Under the pieces are notes generated by a model. It saw only the letters and a program-made list of their open reading frames with translations. It ran no database searches and was not told the DNA's origin. A stretch of 64,000 nt of DNA from Costus lasius (Eukaryota > Streptophyta > Magnoliopsida > Zingiberales > Costaceae). Below, in pieces: positions 10,289 to 20,473 of this stretch (its first letter is position 1; every line of letters starts with the position of its first letter). The DNA lies in assembly GCA_027563935.2 (NCBI GenBank), contig CM050446.2, positions 26,415,501-26,479,500 on the forward strand. Reading direction: 5' to 3'. The translations under genes were made by a program, and so were the position numbers.

Positions 10289-10641
10289 TTCCAATCTAGA
10301 CCACCAAGATCATCTGGAGAGATGGTCATTGGTTTTATCATTTTAATTCCTTTGCTGGCTAAAGCATCTATGACTGATGAGATATAGAGCTTATATCCAG
10401 TATTTGAATTATTGGTTAATTTTCCCAAGAATCCTAATCCGATAAGAAGATTAGAATCACCAGAAAAATCTTCATATCCACGTGTTTGGATACCAATTTC
10501 TAATTCTCCTAAGTCTTTAATACTTATGAGAAAATCTGGGGCACAATAAAAGATGCCTTTATTTTCGGACATGTCTACTTCCATACATGCAATCAGTGCC
10601 TTCCTTGCATCAGATTTCCATCTTTTGTCAAGGATTGCAAT
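10289..10641 (-). pseudogene. Viral movement protein fragment (scrambled block)
   Basis: This is an internal part of the movement protein gene, the same text as about 24,845-25,196. It joins viral leader in plus orientation at about 10,641. No start or stop of its own. Confidence 0.8.
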
Positions 10642-11350
10642 AACCATAAGGACCTATCTTACGGTTAAAAATTTAAAAATGACAATCACCATATTAGGTA
10701 AAAAGCAACCTAATAAAAAGTAAAGATGGATATTAATTATCTCTCTTTAAAATTAGCACAACAATACTGGGAAATACAAGCTAATTCCCAGGCAACTAAA
10801 CATAAATGCTATTTTCCTAGAGAAAATGGTAGATACGGACATCAATTACATACTGAGAATGCTCAGTTAAATACAATAATTGATTTCCAAATCTCTCAGG
10901 CAGAAAGCCTTAGAGAATTCAATCATATATGTACTGAGCTATGGATAGTATGCTTGTTATTTCAGATAGGTTGTCGCATATTTTGTTTTTTATACACATC
11001 TAAAGATACCGGGGCTGCCTAAGCTACCATAGTATAAAGAAAGAACTGAACTAAAGGGCCGATGGCTTGACATGCAAACGTCCACAGACGAGGAGCGTCA
11101 CCGGGACATACAGCATGATTAACGACCATGTAGCATGATGTTCTGTTACTTCTCTATACACCTATGGTAAAGCGGTTGATATTAGAGGAAAACAAAGTAT
11201 CCGAATGACCAGGAATCTATAGATAACAAGTATTACTAATCCTTAGAAAACCTTCTGTATACATCATAACATAGGACCATACAAGTATACGTGAGTACCT
11301 AGTAGATCTGTTGTATTCAGTACCTGCTCTTACTTGTGTTTTACACAATA
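10642..11350 (+). pseudogene. Viral leader end, ORF1 5' part, then earlier leader (scrambled block)
   Basis: The order is leader 3' end, ORF1 start at 10,726, ORF1 to 10,944 (73 codons), then a jump back to upstream leader (10,945-11,350). The end shares TAG with the next piece, an inverted capsid fragment. ORF1 therefore ends in leader-derived residues. Confidence 0.78.
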
Positions 11351-11671
11351 GCATTGGGTCTGCTAAATATTCCGTTCCATAAGGAGACTGAAGTTGATCA
11401 GCCTTGGTTAATAGGTCTGAAGTGAACTCCTCTAATTCACTATCAGAATCCTCATTCGTATGTGTGATATCAGGGATAGAAACAATACTATATATTGATT
11501 CGGTATCTGATATGTATTCATCTACATGAAGTAGATCCTCTTGTACACAATCAACTAAAATTGATTGTTTATTATATAAATTCTGTCTCTTAGTACAATC
11601 TCGTGCTAAGTGGTTTTGGCTTCCGCATGTGAAACATGAAAGCTTATTTTTATAATCCCGCTTAGGGTTAT
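11351..11671 (-). pseudogene. Viral capsid protein 3' fragment with zinc knuckle (scrambled block)
   Basis: This covers the CCHC knuckle and acidic tail of the capsid protein in minus orientation. It joins directly to the polymerase fragment at about 11,671, skipping the basic region. Confidence 0.8.
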
Positions 11672-12827
11672 TTTGAGTAGAGTGGGCCACTCATTTTATG
11701 TAGATCTTTAAGAAAAGGTCTAGCATAATTAATTAATCCCAAGAACTGTTGAAGGCTCTTGGTATCTGTAACCTCAAGGGTTTTTATTTTAGAAGCAATA
11801 TGGGGTTGGAGTTTTATTACTCCTTGTCCAATTTCTACTCCTAAATAATCAATATTTTTTCTATAAAATTGTGATTTTTGTCCAGAGACAATAATCCCAT
11901 TAGTATAGAATTTTTGTAATACAAGCTTCAAATGACTTGTATGTTCCTTTTCTGTTTTACTATGTACTAGAATATCATCTATGTACACGCAAACAAATTC
12001 TTGGTAAGGTTTAAAAACCTCATCCATTTTCCTTTGGAATACTGCAGGTGCAGTTTTTAGTCCAAATGGCATGACAAGCCATTCGAAACTTCCTAATGGA
12101 CAGGTAAATGCCGTCCATGGTATTGATTCTTCTGCCATACGGATTTGCCAAAAACCCGACTTGCAGTCAAATTTTGAGAAGAACATATCTCCTTGTATAG
12201 AGTTAATTAACTCTGTTTTATCTGGAATGTCATAGCTATCGTCTTCAATATTATCATTTAATCTTCGATAATCAATGACCATTCTTGTTTTGCCCCTAAC
12301 TTGTTCACTGTGTTTGTTTACAATGAATGCGGGGGATCTGTGAGGAGAAACACTCCTTCTTATGACATTGAGATTTAATAATTCCTCAATATGCATATTA
12401 AATTCAGCAATGTTTTCATTTGTTGCTGTAATTTTCTTATTTGTTATACGAAAACCAGGGTCTTTGATTTTCAATATACAAACAAGTTTATTTTTCTCCC
12501 AATGTTGTTGGGGATTTGAGCCAAAGATTTTATCTCTTTCAAGAAGCCGGATTAAGTCATCCACATCAGGATTTCCGGATTCAATTTTTTCTATGTGGCC
12601 ATAATCAGATTTATTATGGTCATAGGAATGCCATTTATTCAATGGGTTCTTAAGGATCCTTATTGTATCTGGATCATCATATGTGATAAAGTCATCAACT
12701 TCGTCACCATCTGACAATACTCCGGCCTCAGGAAGAGGATGGGAGGTGGATTCACAAGAACACCCACCACGCTTCGCAGGCGTAGAGGTATAAGGAATTA
12801 ACGTATGGGGAAGGAAAATTAATCCTT
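11672..12827 (-). pseudogene. Viral polymerase fragment, RT core (scrambled block)
   Basis: This covers the region from after the protease through most of RT, including the Y-I-D-D box, in the minus orientation, and it stays open. At about 12,824-12,827 it joins a second polymerase fragment through a short shared CCTT. Confidence 0.82.
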
Positions 12828-14440
12828 TGGAATACTGCAGGTGCAGTTTTTAGTCCAAATGGCATGACAAGCCATTCGAAACTTCCTAATGGCGTCATGG
12901 TATTGATTCTTCTGCCATACGGATTTGCCAAAAACCCGACTTGCAGTCAAATTTTGAGAAGAACATATCTCCTTGTATAGAGTTAATTAACTCTGTTTTA
13001 TCTGGAATGTCATAGCTATCGTCTTCAATATTATCATTTAATCTTCGATAATCAATGACCATTCTTGTTTTGCCCCTAACTTGTTCACTGTGTTTGTTTA
13101 CAATGAATGCGGGGGATCTGTTGAGGAGAAACACTCCTTCTTATGACATTGAGAGATTTAATAATTCCTCAATATGCATATTAAATTCAGCAATGTTTTC
13201 ATTTGTTGCTGTAATTTTCTTATTTGTTATACGAAAACCAGGGTCTTTGATTTTCAATATACAAACAAGTTTATTTTTCTCCCAATGTTGTTGGGGATTT
13301 GAGCCAAAGATTTTATCTCTTTCAAGAAGCCGGATTAAGTCATCCACATCAGGATTTCCGGATTCAATTTTTTCTATGTGGCCATAATCAGATTTATTAT
13401 GGTCATAGGAATGCCATTTATTCAATGGGTTCTTAAGGATCCTTATTGTATCTGGATCATCATATGTGATAAAGTCATCAACTTCGTCACCATCTGACAA
13501 TACTCCGGCCTCAGGAAGAGGATGGGAGGTGGATTCACAAGAACACCCACCACGCTTCGCAGGCGTAGAGGTATAAGGAATTAACGTATGGGGAAGGAAA
13601 ATTAATCCTTCGGTCGTAAGGGTGACCCCTTTGTAGGAATTAAGGAGCATATTAAGCCCAATAATAAATTTAGTTTTAACCAAACTAAGTGGTCGTAAAC
13701 AGAGTACGGCCGATATAGGTTGGTGGTGTATAATGAGCATTTCCTAGAGAAAAGGAGAGCTTATGTTTTGCTAAAATGTATTCGTACAAGAATAATTGGC
13801 CATCCATTTGTTCTGCATGAAATTTATCTGCAGGGTTAAGTGGAACATGGTATTTACTAGGTACTAAATCCATGTCAAGGATAGTATTGCTACATCCTGT
13901 ATCGATTAAGGCTTGTATTCTAATTTCCAATCAGAAATTTGAATAATACAATTGATTTTAACTGAATACAACCAAGAAGGTTGTACTGGTTTATGTAAGA
14001 AGTCGATTTGTCGTGTTGACAAACAGTCATCTGTATGTTCATTATAATCTGTATTTTCATATAATATCAGATTTCATGTGTAGGAGGTCTAAGGCGACTC
14101 CTTTTGTTCTAACTCTTCTAATTTTTGAGAGAGTTTATAAACTTCATTTTCCAATTGTAAAATGCGAAGTTCAATTATTTCAGTTCTATTTGGTCCTGTT
14201 GGTACAGGTTGACTAGAACTTGGTAATGAAATATGTTGTTTTTCTAAACAATATTTACATGCTTCGGTAGAGCATATAATACATTGGAAACGGAGAGCCA
14301 TACTCGGAAACATGAAACAGTAAATACAAGGATGGTCTTGACTTCCACTTCTAGCTTTCCACTTATGCTCATGTTGTGGCATAAGTTTTGGAGTCATTAT
14401 CTTATATGGAGTAGACTCCATATTCATAAGTGGTTCAAGA
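12828..14440 (-). pseudogene. Viral polymerase fragment, N-terminus to RT, second copy (scrambled block)
   Basis: This covers the start of the polymerase through part of RT and overlaps the previous fragment, so that RT part is tandemly duplicated. It carries small lesions against the long copies: a short deletion near 12,892, extra bases near 13,120 and 13,153, an insertion near 13,703, a short T-run at 13,920, and an altered 14,095 region. The gene is split into several frames. Confidence 0.78.
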
Positions 14441-14852
14441 TATGGTTTTTCTCTAGCAATATCAAAGTTGGTTTAGCATTGGGTCTGCTAATATTCCGTT
14501 CCATAAGGAGACTGAAGTTGATCAGCCTTGGTTAATAGGTCTGAAGTGGAACTCCTCTAATTCACTATCAGATCCTCATTCGTATGTGTGATATCAGGGA
14601 TAGAAACAATACTATATATTGATTCGGTATCCTGATATGTATTCATCTACATGAAGTAGATCCTCTTGTACACAATCAACTAAAATTTGATTGTTTATTA
14701 TATAAATTCTGTCTCTTAGTACAATCTCGTGCTAAGTGGTTTTGGGCTTCCGCATGTGAAACATGAGAAGCTTATTTTTATAATCCCGCTTAGGGTTATA
14801 TTTCCTTACATTTTTTCTTTTGCAAGGTAAGGTAAGGTTTCCTTATATTTCC
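14441..14852 (-). pseudogene. Viral capsid fragment with many single-base indels (scrambled block)
   Basis: This is capsid 3' sequence in minus orientation, contiguous with the polymerase start, as in the real genome. It has frequent one-base gains and losses (for example near 14,490, 14,549, 14,572, 14,632 and 14,746) and a small duplication near 14,828. No frame survives. Confidence 0.72.
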
Positions 14853-15592
14853 TTATGAAGCCAAACAACATCAGAAGTTCATAGAAATGGTCAGACTACT
14901 CCAGCAGATAGCTCTGAATAAAGCAACGAGACCAAGAGGTCCTCCATCTTACAATGGTTTCTTTGTTTCGAGAAAACCAGCATCCTGATGAACCCCACTG
15001 TCACTGCCATAAGGGGTTCACTATTATAAAAAGCAGCCATAGATTTGGCAGAATGGCAAGGACTGTACAGTAATGGGAATACCAGTTCTATCTGGATCTT
15101 TTCCAATATGGACTCTTGGACCGCCTGGTAGTTCATGCGCTCCATCTGGACAAAATAGTCTCTTTTCCCTGGAGACTCAAATATTGTATTAACCACATGA
15201 CAAGTATCACAGGTTCCATGGGTATCTGGACCTAAATATTAGCACTTGTCCTCCATGGTTTTTAGGGTATCCTAGTGATGCCAAACATCAAGTGTTAATT
15301 AAAATACAGCAGGACTGGCTCCCAGATTTTTGGGACCACTATTCTTCCAGAGAGAACTTCTCAGAGTTCAAGACAGCCTTTGGAACAACAAATATTACTC
15401 TGGCGTCACTATACGATGACCAAAGAATATCGGATTCTCTATCCTTCGTTTCTTATGGCCGAAGATAAAACCATCAAGGTATATGTGGATGAGTGAACAT
15501 GAGGTGACTATGTCCCTTTCCCTCACATTTTATCACGCATCCAGGTCAGCGATGAGCATCTTCAACAAGTAAAAAATGAAGGCTCTTTAATA
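14853..15592 (+). pseudogene. Viral ORF6 fragment with many indels (scrambled block)
   Basis: This covers the central and C-terminal ORF6 region in plus orientation, broken by numerous single-base indels. The previous piece shows the same error pattern. It joins capsid sequence at 15,592. Confidence 0.75.
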
Positions 15593-15813
15593 AGTTCACT
15601 TCAGACCTATTAACCAAGGCTGATCAACTTCAGTCTCCTTATGGAACGGAATATTTAGCAGACCCAATGCTAAACCACTTGATATGTTAAAAACCATATC
15701 TTGAACACTTATGAATATGGAGTCTACTCCATATAAGATAATGACTCCAAAACTTATGCCACAACATGAGCATAAGTGAAAGCTAGAAGTGGAAGTCGAA
15801 GACCATCCTTGTA
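15593..15813 (+). pseudogene. Viral capsid end and polymerase start fragment (scrambled block)
   Basis: The last capsid codons and first polymerase codons appear in plus orientation with small indels (15,677-15,692, 15,778, 15,798). It ends where inverted ORF6 begins. Confidence 0.75.
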
Positions 15814-16360
15814 ACCCCTTATGGCGAGTGACAGTGGGGGTTCATCAGGATGCTGGTTTTTCTCGAAACAAAGAAACCATTGTAAGATGGAGACCTCTTG
15901 GTCTCGTTGCTTTATTCAGAGCTATCTGCTGGAGTAGTCTGACCATTTCTATGAACTTCTGATGTTGTTTGGCTTTCATAAGTTCATAAATATGTTGCTG
16001 GGCTGGGAACAGCTGTGGTGGAATTCTGGTTCGGGCTTGGGCCCATTGATTTTCTAGTTCTGTTTGCCAGGTTGCGGTATACAGATCTAGCCTTTGTTGA
16101 AGTTCTGTTTTTTCAGCTTCAATGGTTGAGAGTTTTGCTTTTACTTGGCTTAACTCTTTTTCTAGTTCAGAAATTTTTAATTCTTTCCCAATATAAGCCT
16201 CCAAGGTATGAGGCTCTAATTTTACTGGTGATGGTGTTGCTGGCGAGGGCAACGTCTTCATGTATCGGAGGGCCTGGAGATGCCCAGCCAGTGTATTCAT
16301 AGCCGTAAGAAACCCGGCACTGTGGTGATCCTTCTAAAGTAAATCAAGGATCGTTCGATC
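15814..16360 (-). pseudogene. Viral ORF6 N-terminal fragment (scrambled block)
   Basis: In minus orientation, this includes the coiled-coil segment, open for about 150 codons. A two-base-scale change lies near its start. At 16,360 it flips to plus-strand ORF6. Confidence 0.8.
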
Positions 16361-16852
16361 TTTCCAATATGGACTCTTGGACCGCCTGGTAGTTCATGCG
16401 CTCCATCTGGACAAAATAGTCTCTTTTCCCTGGAGACTCAAATATTGTATTAACCACATGTACAAGTATCACAGGTTCCATGGGTATCTGGACCTAAATA
16501 TTAGCACTTGTCCTCCATGGTTTTTAGGGTATCCTAGTGATGCCAAACATCAAGTGTTAATTAAAATACAGCAGGACTGGCTCCCAGATTTTTGGGACCA
16601 CTATTCTTTCCAGAGAGAACTTCTCAGAGTTCAAGACCAGCCTTTGGAACAACAAATATTACTCTGGCGTCACTATACGATGACCAAAGAATATCGGATT
16701 CTCTATCCTTCGTTTCTTATGGCCGAAGATAAAACCATCAAGGTATATGTGGATGATGAACATGAGGTGACCTATGTCCCTTTCCCCTCACATTTTATCA
16801 CGCATCCAGGTCAGCATGAGCATCTTCAACAAGTAAAAATTGAAGGCTCTTT
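16361..16852 (+). pseudogene. Viral ORF6 C-terminal fragment (scrambled block)
   Basis: In plus orientation, this covers ORF6 from roughly residue 275 to 438. It carries His at the site where the plus-strand long copy has Asn. At 16,852 it joins ORF2 through a shared TTA. Confidence 0.8.
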
Positions 16853-17355
16853 ATTACTGATGATCCACAAGGTGCATCAGACAAACGTTTTGTTAGACAA
16901 AACAATTTTATCATTGCTTATTTAATACACTTAAATAAAAAATTAAATCTCATTTTTGCTAATGTAAAAATGAACACTGACACTTTAATTGCCCAGCAAG
17001 AAATGATAAGATCTATCTCTACAATCTTACTCAGGCAACATGAGGTAGTCGAAAATATGTTAGGTGTACAAGCCCAACAATACCAAAACTCTATTAACGA
17101 GTTGACTACTCAGTTACAAAGAGTAGTACAGGTGTCCCAAACACAACCAGGAACATCTCAGACCTCAGTGTCTAAAAGACAAACTAGGAGTACTCAATTC
17201 CTCTGGAAATGAGTACAAGACCCTTTACAGGAACTTCTAATACTTTAACTGGAACTACAACAGTTAGAGAAAATAACCAAAATGAAAGGTTATCTATAAG
17301 TAATCCCATTCCAAATATCCTGAATAGGATTTTTGATGGACAAGGGATTCCAGCA
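16853..17355 (+). pseudogene. Viral ORF2 3' part and movement protein 5' end (scrambled block)
   Basis: In plus orientation, this has ORF2 without its first 50-odd codons, its TGA overlapping the MP start as ATGA at 17,210-17,213, then about 48 MP codons. It ends at an inverted polymerase piece. Confidence 0.8.
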
Positions 17356-17428
17356 CTCCTTGTATAGAGTTAATTAACTCTGTTTTATCTGGAATGTCAT
17401 AGCTATCGTCTTCAATATTATCATTTAA
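17356..17428 (-). pseudogene. Viral polymerase 73-bp fragment (scrambled block)
   Basis: This is a short piece of RT-coding sequence in minus orientation, same text as about 21,518-21,590, wedged between MP and leader/ORF1 pieces. Confidence 0.75.
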
Positions 17429-17806
17429 GGTAAAAAACAACCTAATAAAAAGTAAAGATGGATATTAATTATCTCTCTTTAAAATTAGCACAACAATACT
17501 GGGAAATACAAGCTAATTCCCAGGCAACTAAACATAAATGCTATTTTCCTAGAGAAAATGGTAGATACGGACATCAATTACATACTGAGAATGCTCAGTT
17601 AAATACAATAATTGATTTCCAAATCTCTCAGGCAGAAAGCCTTAGAGAATTCAATCATATATGTACTGAGCTATGGAAGACAGTACATACTGAAATGTTA
17701 ACAAAGAATATTCTATTAAGAAATATTCATGAAAACCAAGAATACATCAAGAACCAGTATACGTATCTGGTCACGATGGTAAAAGAGATCGAAAGATCTT
17801 TATTAT
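17429..17806 (+). pseudogene. Viral ORF1 5' part (scrambled block)
   Basis: ORF1 starts at 17,458 and stays open for about 116 native codons before the join to MP sequence at about 17,806. At codon 100 it has CAG, where the long minus-strand copy has TAA, so this piece was not derived from that copy in its present form. Confidence 0.8.
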
Positions 17807-18043
17807 TTCTATTAAAGGCCTAGCACGGAAAAAGCTAGGAACCAAAGTATTGATTGCAATCCTTGACAAAAGATGGAAATCTGATGCAAGGAAGGCACTG
17901 ATTGCATGTATGGAAGTAGACATGTCCGAAAATAAAGGCATCTTTTATTGTGCCCCAGATTTTCTCATAAGTATTAAAGACTTAGGAGAATTAGAAATTG
18001 GTATCCAAACACGTGGATATGAAGATTTTTCTGGTGATTCTAA
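17807..18043 (+). pseudogene. Viral movement protein fragment (scrambled block)
   Basis: This is internal MP sequence in plus orientation, joined at about 18,043 to inverted leader that runs without a break into the long minus-strand copy. Confidence 0.8.
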
Positions 18044-18552
18044 TACGTTTCATAGAAACTATTGTGTAAAACACAAGTAAGAGCAGGTACTGAATACAAC
18101 AGATCTACTAGGTACTCACGTATACTTGTATGGTCCTATGTTATGATGTATACAGAAGGTTTTCTAAGGATTAGTAATACTTGTTATCTATAGATTCCTG
18201 GTCATTCGGATACTTTGTTTTCCTCTAATATCAACCGCTTTACCATAGGTGTATAGAGAAGTAACAGAACATCATGCTACATGGTCGTTAATCATGCTGT
18301 ATGTCCCGGTGACGCTCCTCGTCTGTGGACGTTTGCATGTCAAGCCATCGGCCCTTTAGTTCAGTTCTTTCTTTATACTATGGTAGCTTAGGCAGCCCCG
18401 GTATCTTTAGATGTGTATAAAAAACAAAATATGCGACAACCTATCTGAAATAACAAGCATACTATATCGGCTTAGAGCCTTCCGTATACTAACATGGATT
18501 ATTCCATACTTATACGTTTTCCCGTTCGATCAAATAAAGGAACAGTAACGAA

Positions 18553-18564
18553 GCTTTGATACCA
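18553..18564 (-). other. tRNA-Met primer site, one base changed (3' end of minus-strand copy)
   Basis: On the minus strand it reads TGGTATCAAAGC, against TGGTATCAGAGC at 8,732-8,743 and at 27,277-27,288. The single G-to-A change is private to this site. Confidence 0.85.
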
Positions 18565-18614
18565 AAAGAGGGGGGGTATTTTACATAAAAATACTTAAAA
18601 AGAGGTGCTGACTA

Positions 18615-18620
18615 TTTATT
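18615..18620 (-). terminator. Viral poly(A) signal (minus-strand copy)
   Basis: AATAAA on the minus strand, between the TATA box and the primer site, as in the plus-strand copy. Confidence 0.6.
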
Positions 18621-18720
18621 AATAAGACATAAGAACTTACAAGGAGGAGAAGGGCACAGGACTCGAAGACTCACACAAGGACTCGGAAGCTGAATATTTC
18701 TTACAACACTAGAGCTCTCC

Positions 18721-18727
18721 TTATATA
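18721..18727 (-). promoter_or_regulatory. Viral TATA box (minus-strand copy)
   Basis: TATATAA on the minus strand in the same context as 8,566-8,572. Four evenly spaced repeats lie upstream at 18,766-18,934. Confidence 0.75.
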
Positions 18728-18995
18728 GACAGGGGGAAGAGAGCTTTCTTACACACGAAGGAAAACATCTTGCCTCTTCAGAAAAGAGGAAGGTAAAGGA
18801 CACTAATAATTCAGAGCATCTTGCCCTTTCAAAAAAGGAGGGACTAAAGTATTACAGACAAGAGGCATCTTGCCTCTTCACAAAAGCTAAGGCTAATTAC
18901 CTACATTATTAAAAAGACTTGCCCTTTCTGAAAAGGGTGGTGACGTGATTCTTGAGGAGAGAATCTGACCCTTCACGTGGTATCTGGGGACCACC

Positions 18996-20390
18996 TTAAT
19001 CATCTTGAATGGCTTCAAGGATGTAGTCATCAGCATCGTCCATGTGGTGATCCTGACGTCCATAATCTTTTAACTCTGTTATTAAAGAGCCTTCATTTTT
19101 TACTTGTTGAAGATGCTCATGCTGACCTGGATGCGTGATAAAATGTGAGGGGAAAGGGACATAGGTCACCTCATGTTCATCATCCACATATACCTTGATG
19201 GTTTTATCTTCGGCCATAAGAAACGAAGGATAGAGAATCCGATATTCTTTGGTCATCGTATAGTGACGCCAGAGTAATATTTGTTGTTCCAAAGGCTGGT
19301 CTTGAACTCTGAGAAGTTCTCTCTGGAAAGAATAGTGGTCCCAAAAATCTGGGAGCCAGTCCTGCTGTATTTTAATTAACACTTGATGTTTGGCATCACT
19401 AGGATACCCTAAAAACCATGGAGGACAAGTGCTAATATTTAGGTCCAGATACCCATGGAACCTGTGATACTTGTACATGTGGTTAATACAATATTTGAGT
19501 CTCCAGGGAAAAGAGACTATTTTGTCCAGATGGAGCGCATGAACTACCAGGCGGTCCAAGAGTCCATATTGGAAAAGATCCAGAATAGAAACTGGTATTC
19601 CCATTACTGTACAGTCTTGCCATTCTGCCAAATCTATGGCTGCTTTTATAATAGTGAACCCCTTATGGCAGTGACAGTGGGGTTCATCAGGATGCTGGTT
19701 TTCTCGAAACAAAGAAACCATTGTAAGATGGAGACCTCTTGGTCTCGTTGCTTTATTCAGAGCTATCTGCTGGAGTAGTCTGACCATTTCTATGAACTTC
19801 TGATGTTGTTTGGCTTTCATAAGTTCATAAATATGTTGCTGGGCTGGGAACAGCTGTGGTGGAATTCTGGTTCGGGCTTGGGCCCATTGATTTTCTAGTT
19901 CTGTTTGCCAGGTTGCGGTATACAGATCTAGCCTTTGTTGAAGTTCTGTTTTTTCAGCTTCAATGGTTGAGAGTTTTGCTTTTACTTGGCTTAACTCTTT
20001 TTCTAGTTCAGAAATTTTTAATTCTTTCCCAATATAAGCCTCCAAGGTATGAGGCTCTAATTTTACTGGTGATGGTGTTGCTGGCGAGGGCAACGTCTTC
20101 ATGTATCGGAGGGCCTGGAGATGCCCAGCCAGTGTATTCATAGCCGTAAGAAACCCGGCACTGTGGTGATCCTTCCAAAGTAAATCAAGGATCGTTCGAT
20201 CATGACCAGTCAAAGCTGTATAGTGTCTGGGTACTCGAAAGAGAAACATTGGTGTTTTTTCTTCTCCATCTTGTACAGTTTTGGCAAAAGAAATTCCTTC
20301 TGTTACCATTGGTGTTGGGCTCTGGGCCACTTTCTTGGCCTTTTGGGCCTGTTTTGCGCTTGGGCTAGAAGAACTTGCCATTGTCTGCAT
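18996..20390 (-). CDS. Viral ORF6, 464 residues, function unassigned (minus-strand copy)
   Basis: This is an intact frame with the same architecture as the plus-strand ORF6: Ser/Ala/Lys-rich start, coiled-coil segment around residues 120-155, His/Cys cluster near 240, acidic end. It begins 83 bp after the polymerase stop. It carries His near residue 415, as do two of the scrambled fragments, so His is probably ancestral. By position it corresponds to the gene-VI or P46 location of other caulimovirids; the function is inference only. Confidence 0.8.
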   Translation of the reverse strand: MQTMASSSSPSAKQAQKAKKVAQSPTPMVTEGISFAKTVQDGEEKTPMFLFRVPRHYTALTGHDRTILDLLWKDHHSAGFLTAMNTLAGHLQALRYMKTLPSPATPSPVKLEPHTLEAYIGKELKISELEKELSQVKAKLSTIEAEKTELQQRLDLYTATWQTELENQWAQARTRIPPQLFPAQQHIYELMKAKQHQKFIEMVRLLQQIALNKATRPRGLHLTMVSLFRENQHPDEPHCHCHKGFTIIKAAIDLAEWQDCTVMGIPVSILDLFQYGLLDRLVVHALHLDKIVSFPWRLKYCINHMYKYHRFHGYLDLNISTCPPWFLGYPSDAKHQVLIKIQQDWLPDFWDHYSFQRELLRVQDQPLEQQILLWRHYTMTKEYRILYPSFLMAEDKTIKVYVDDEHEVTYVPFPSHFITHPGQHEHLQQVKNEGSLITELKDYGRQDHHMDDADDYILEAIQDD

Positions 20391-20473
20391 AACAGATTTA
20401 TATCAAGTTTTGATATTGAATAACTAAAGGTTATTATTTGATAGCCCTCAGGCTGGTAATGAAGTCCGCAGAC

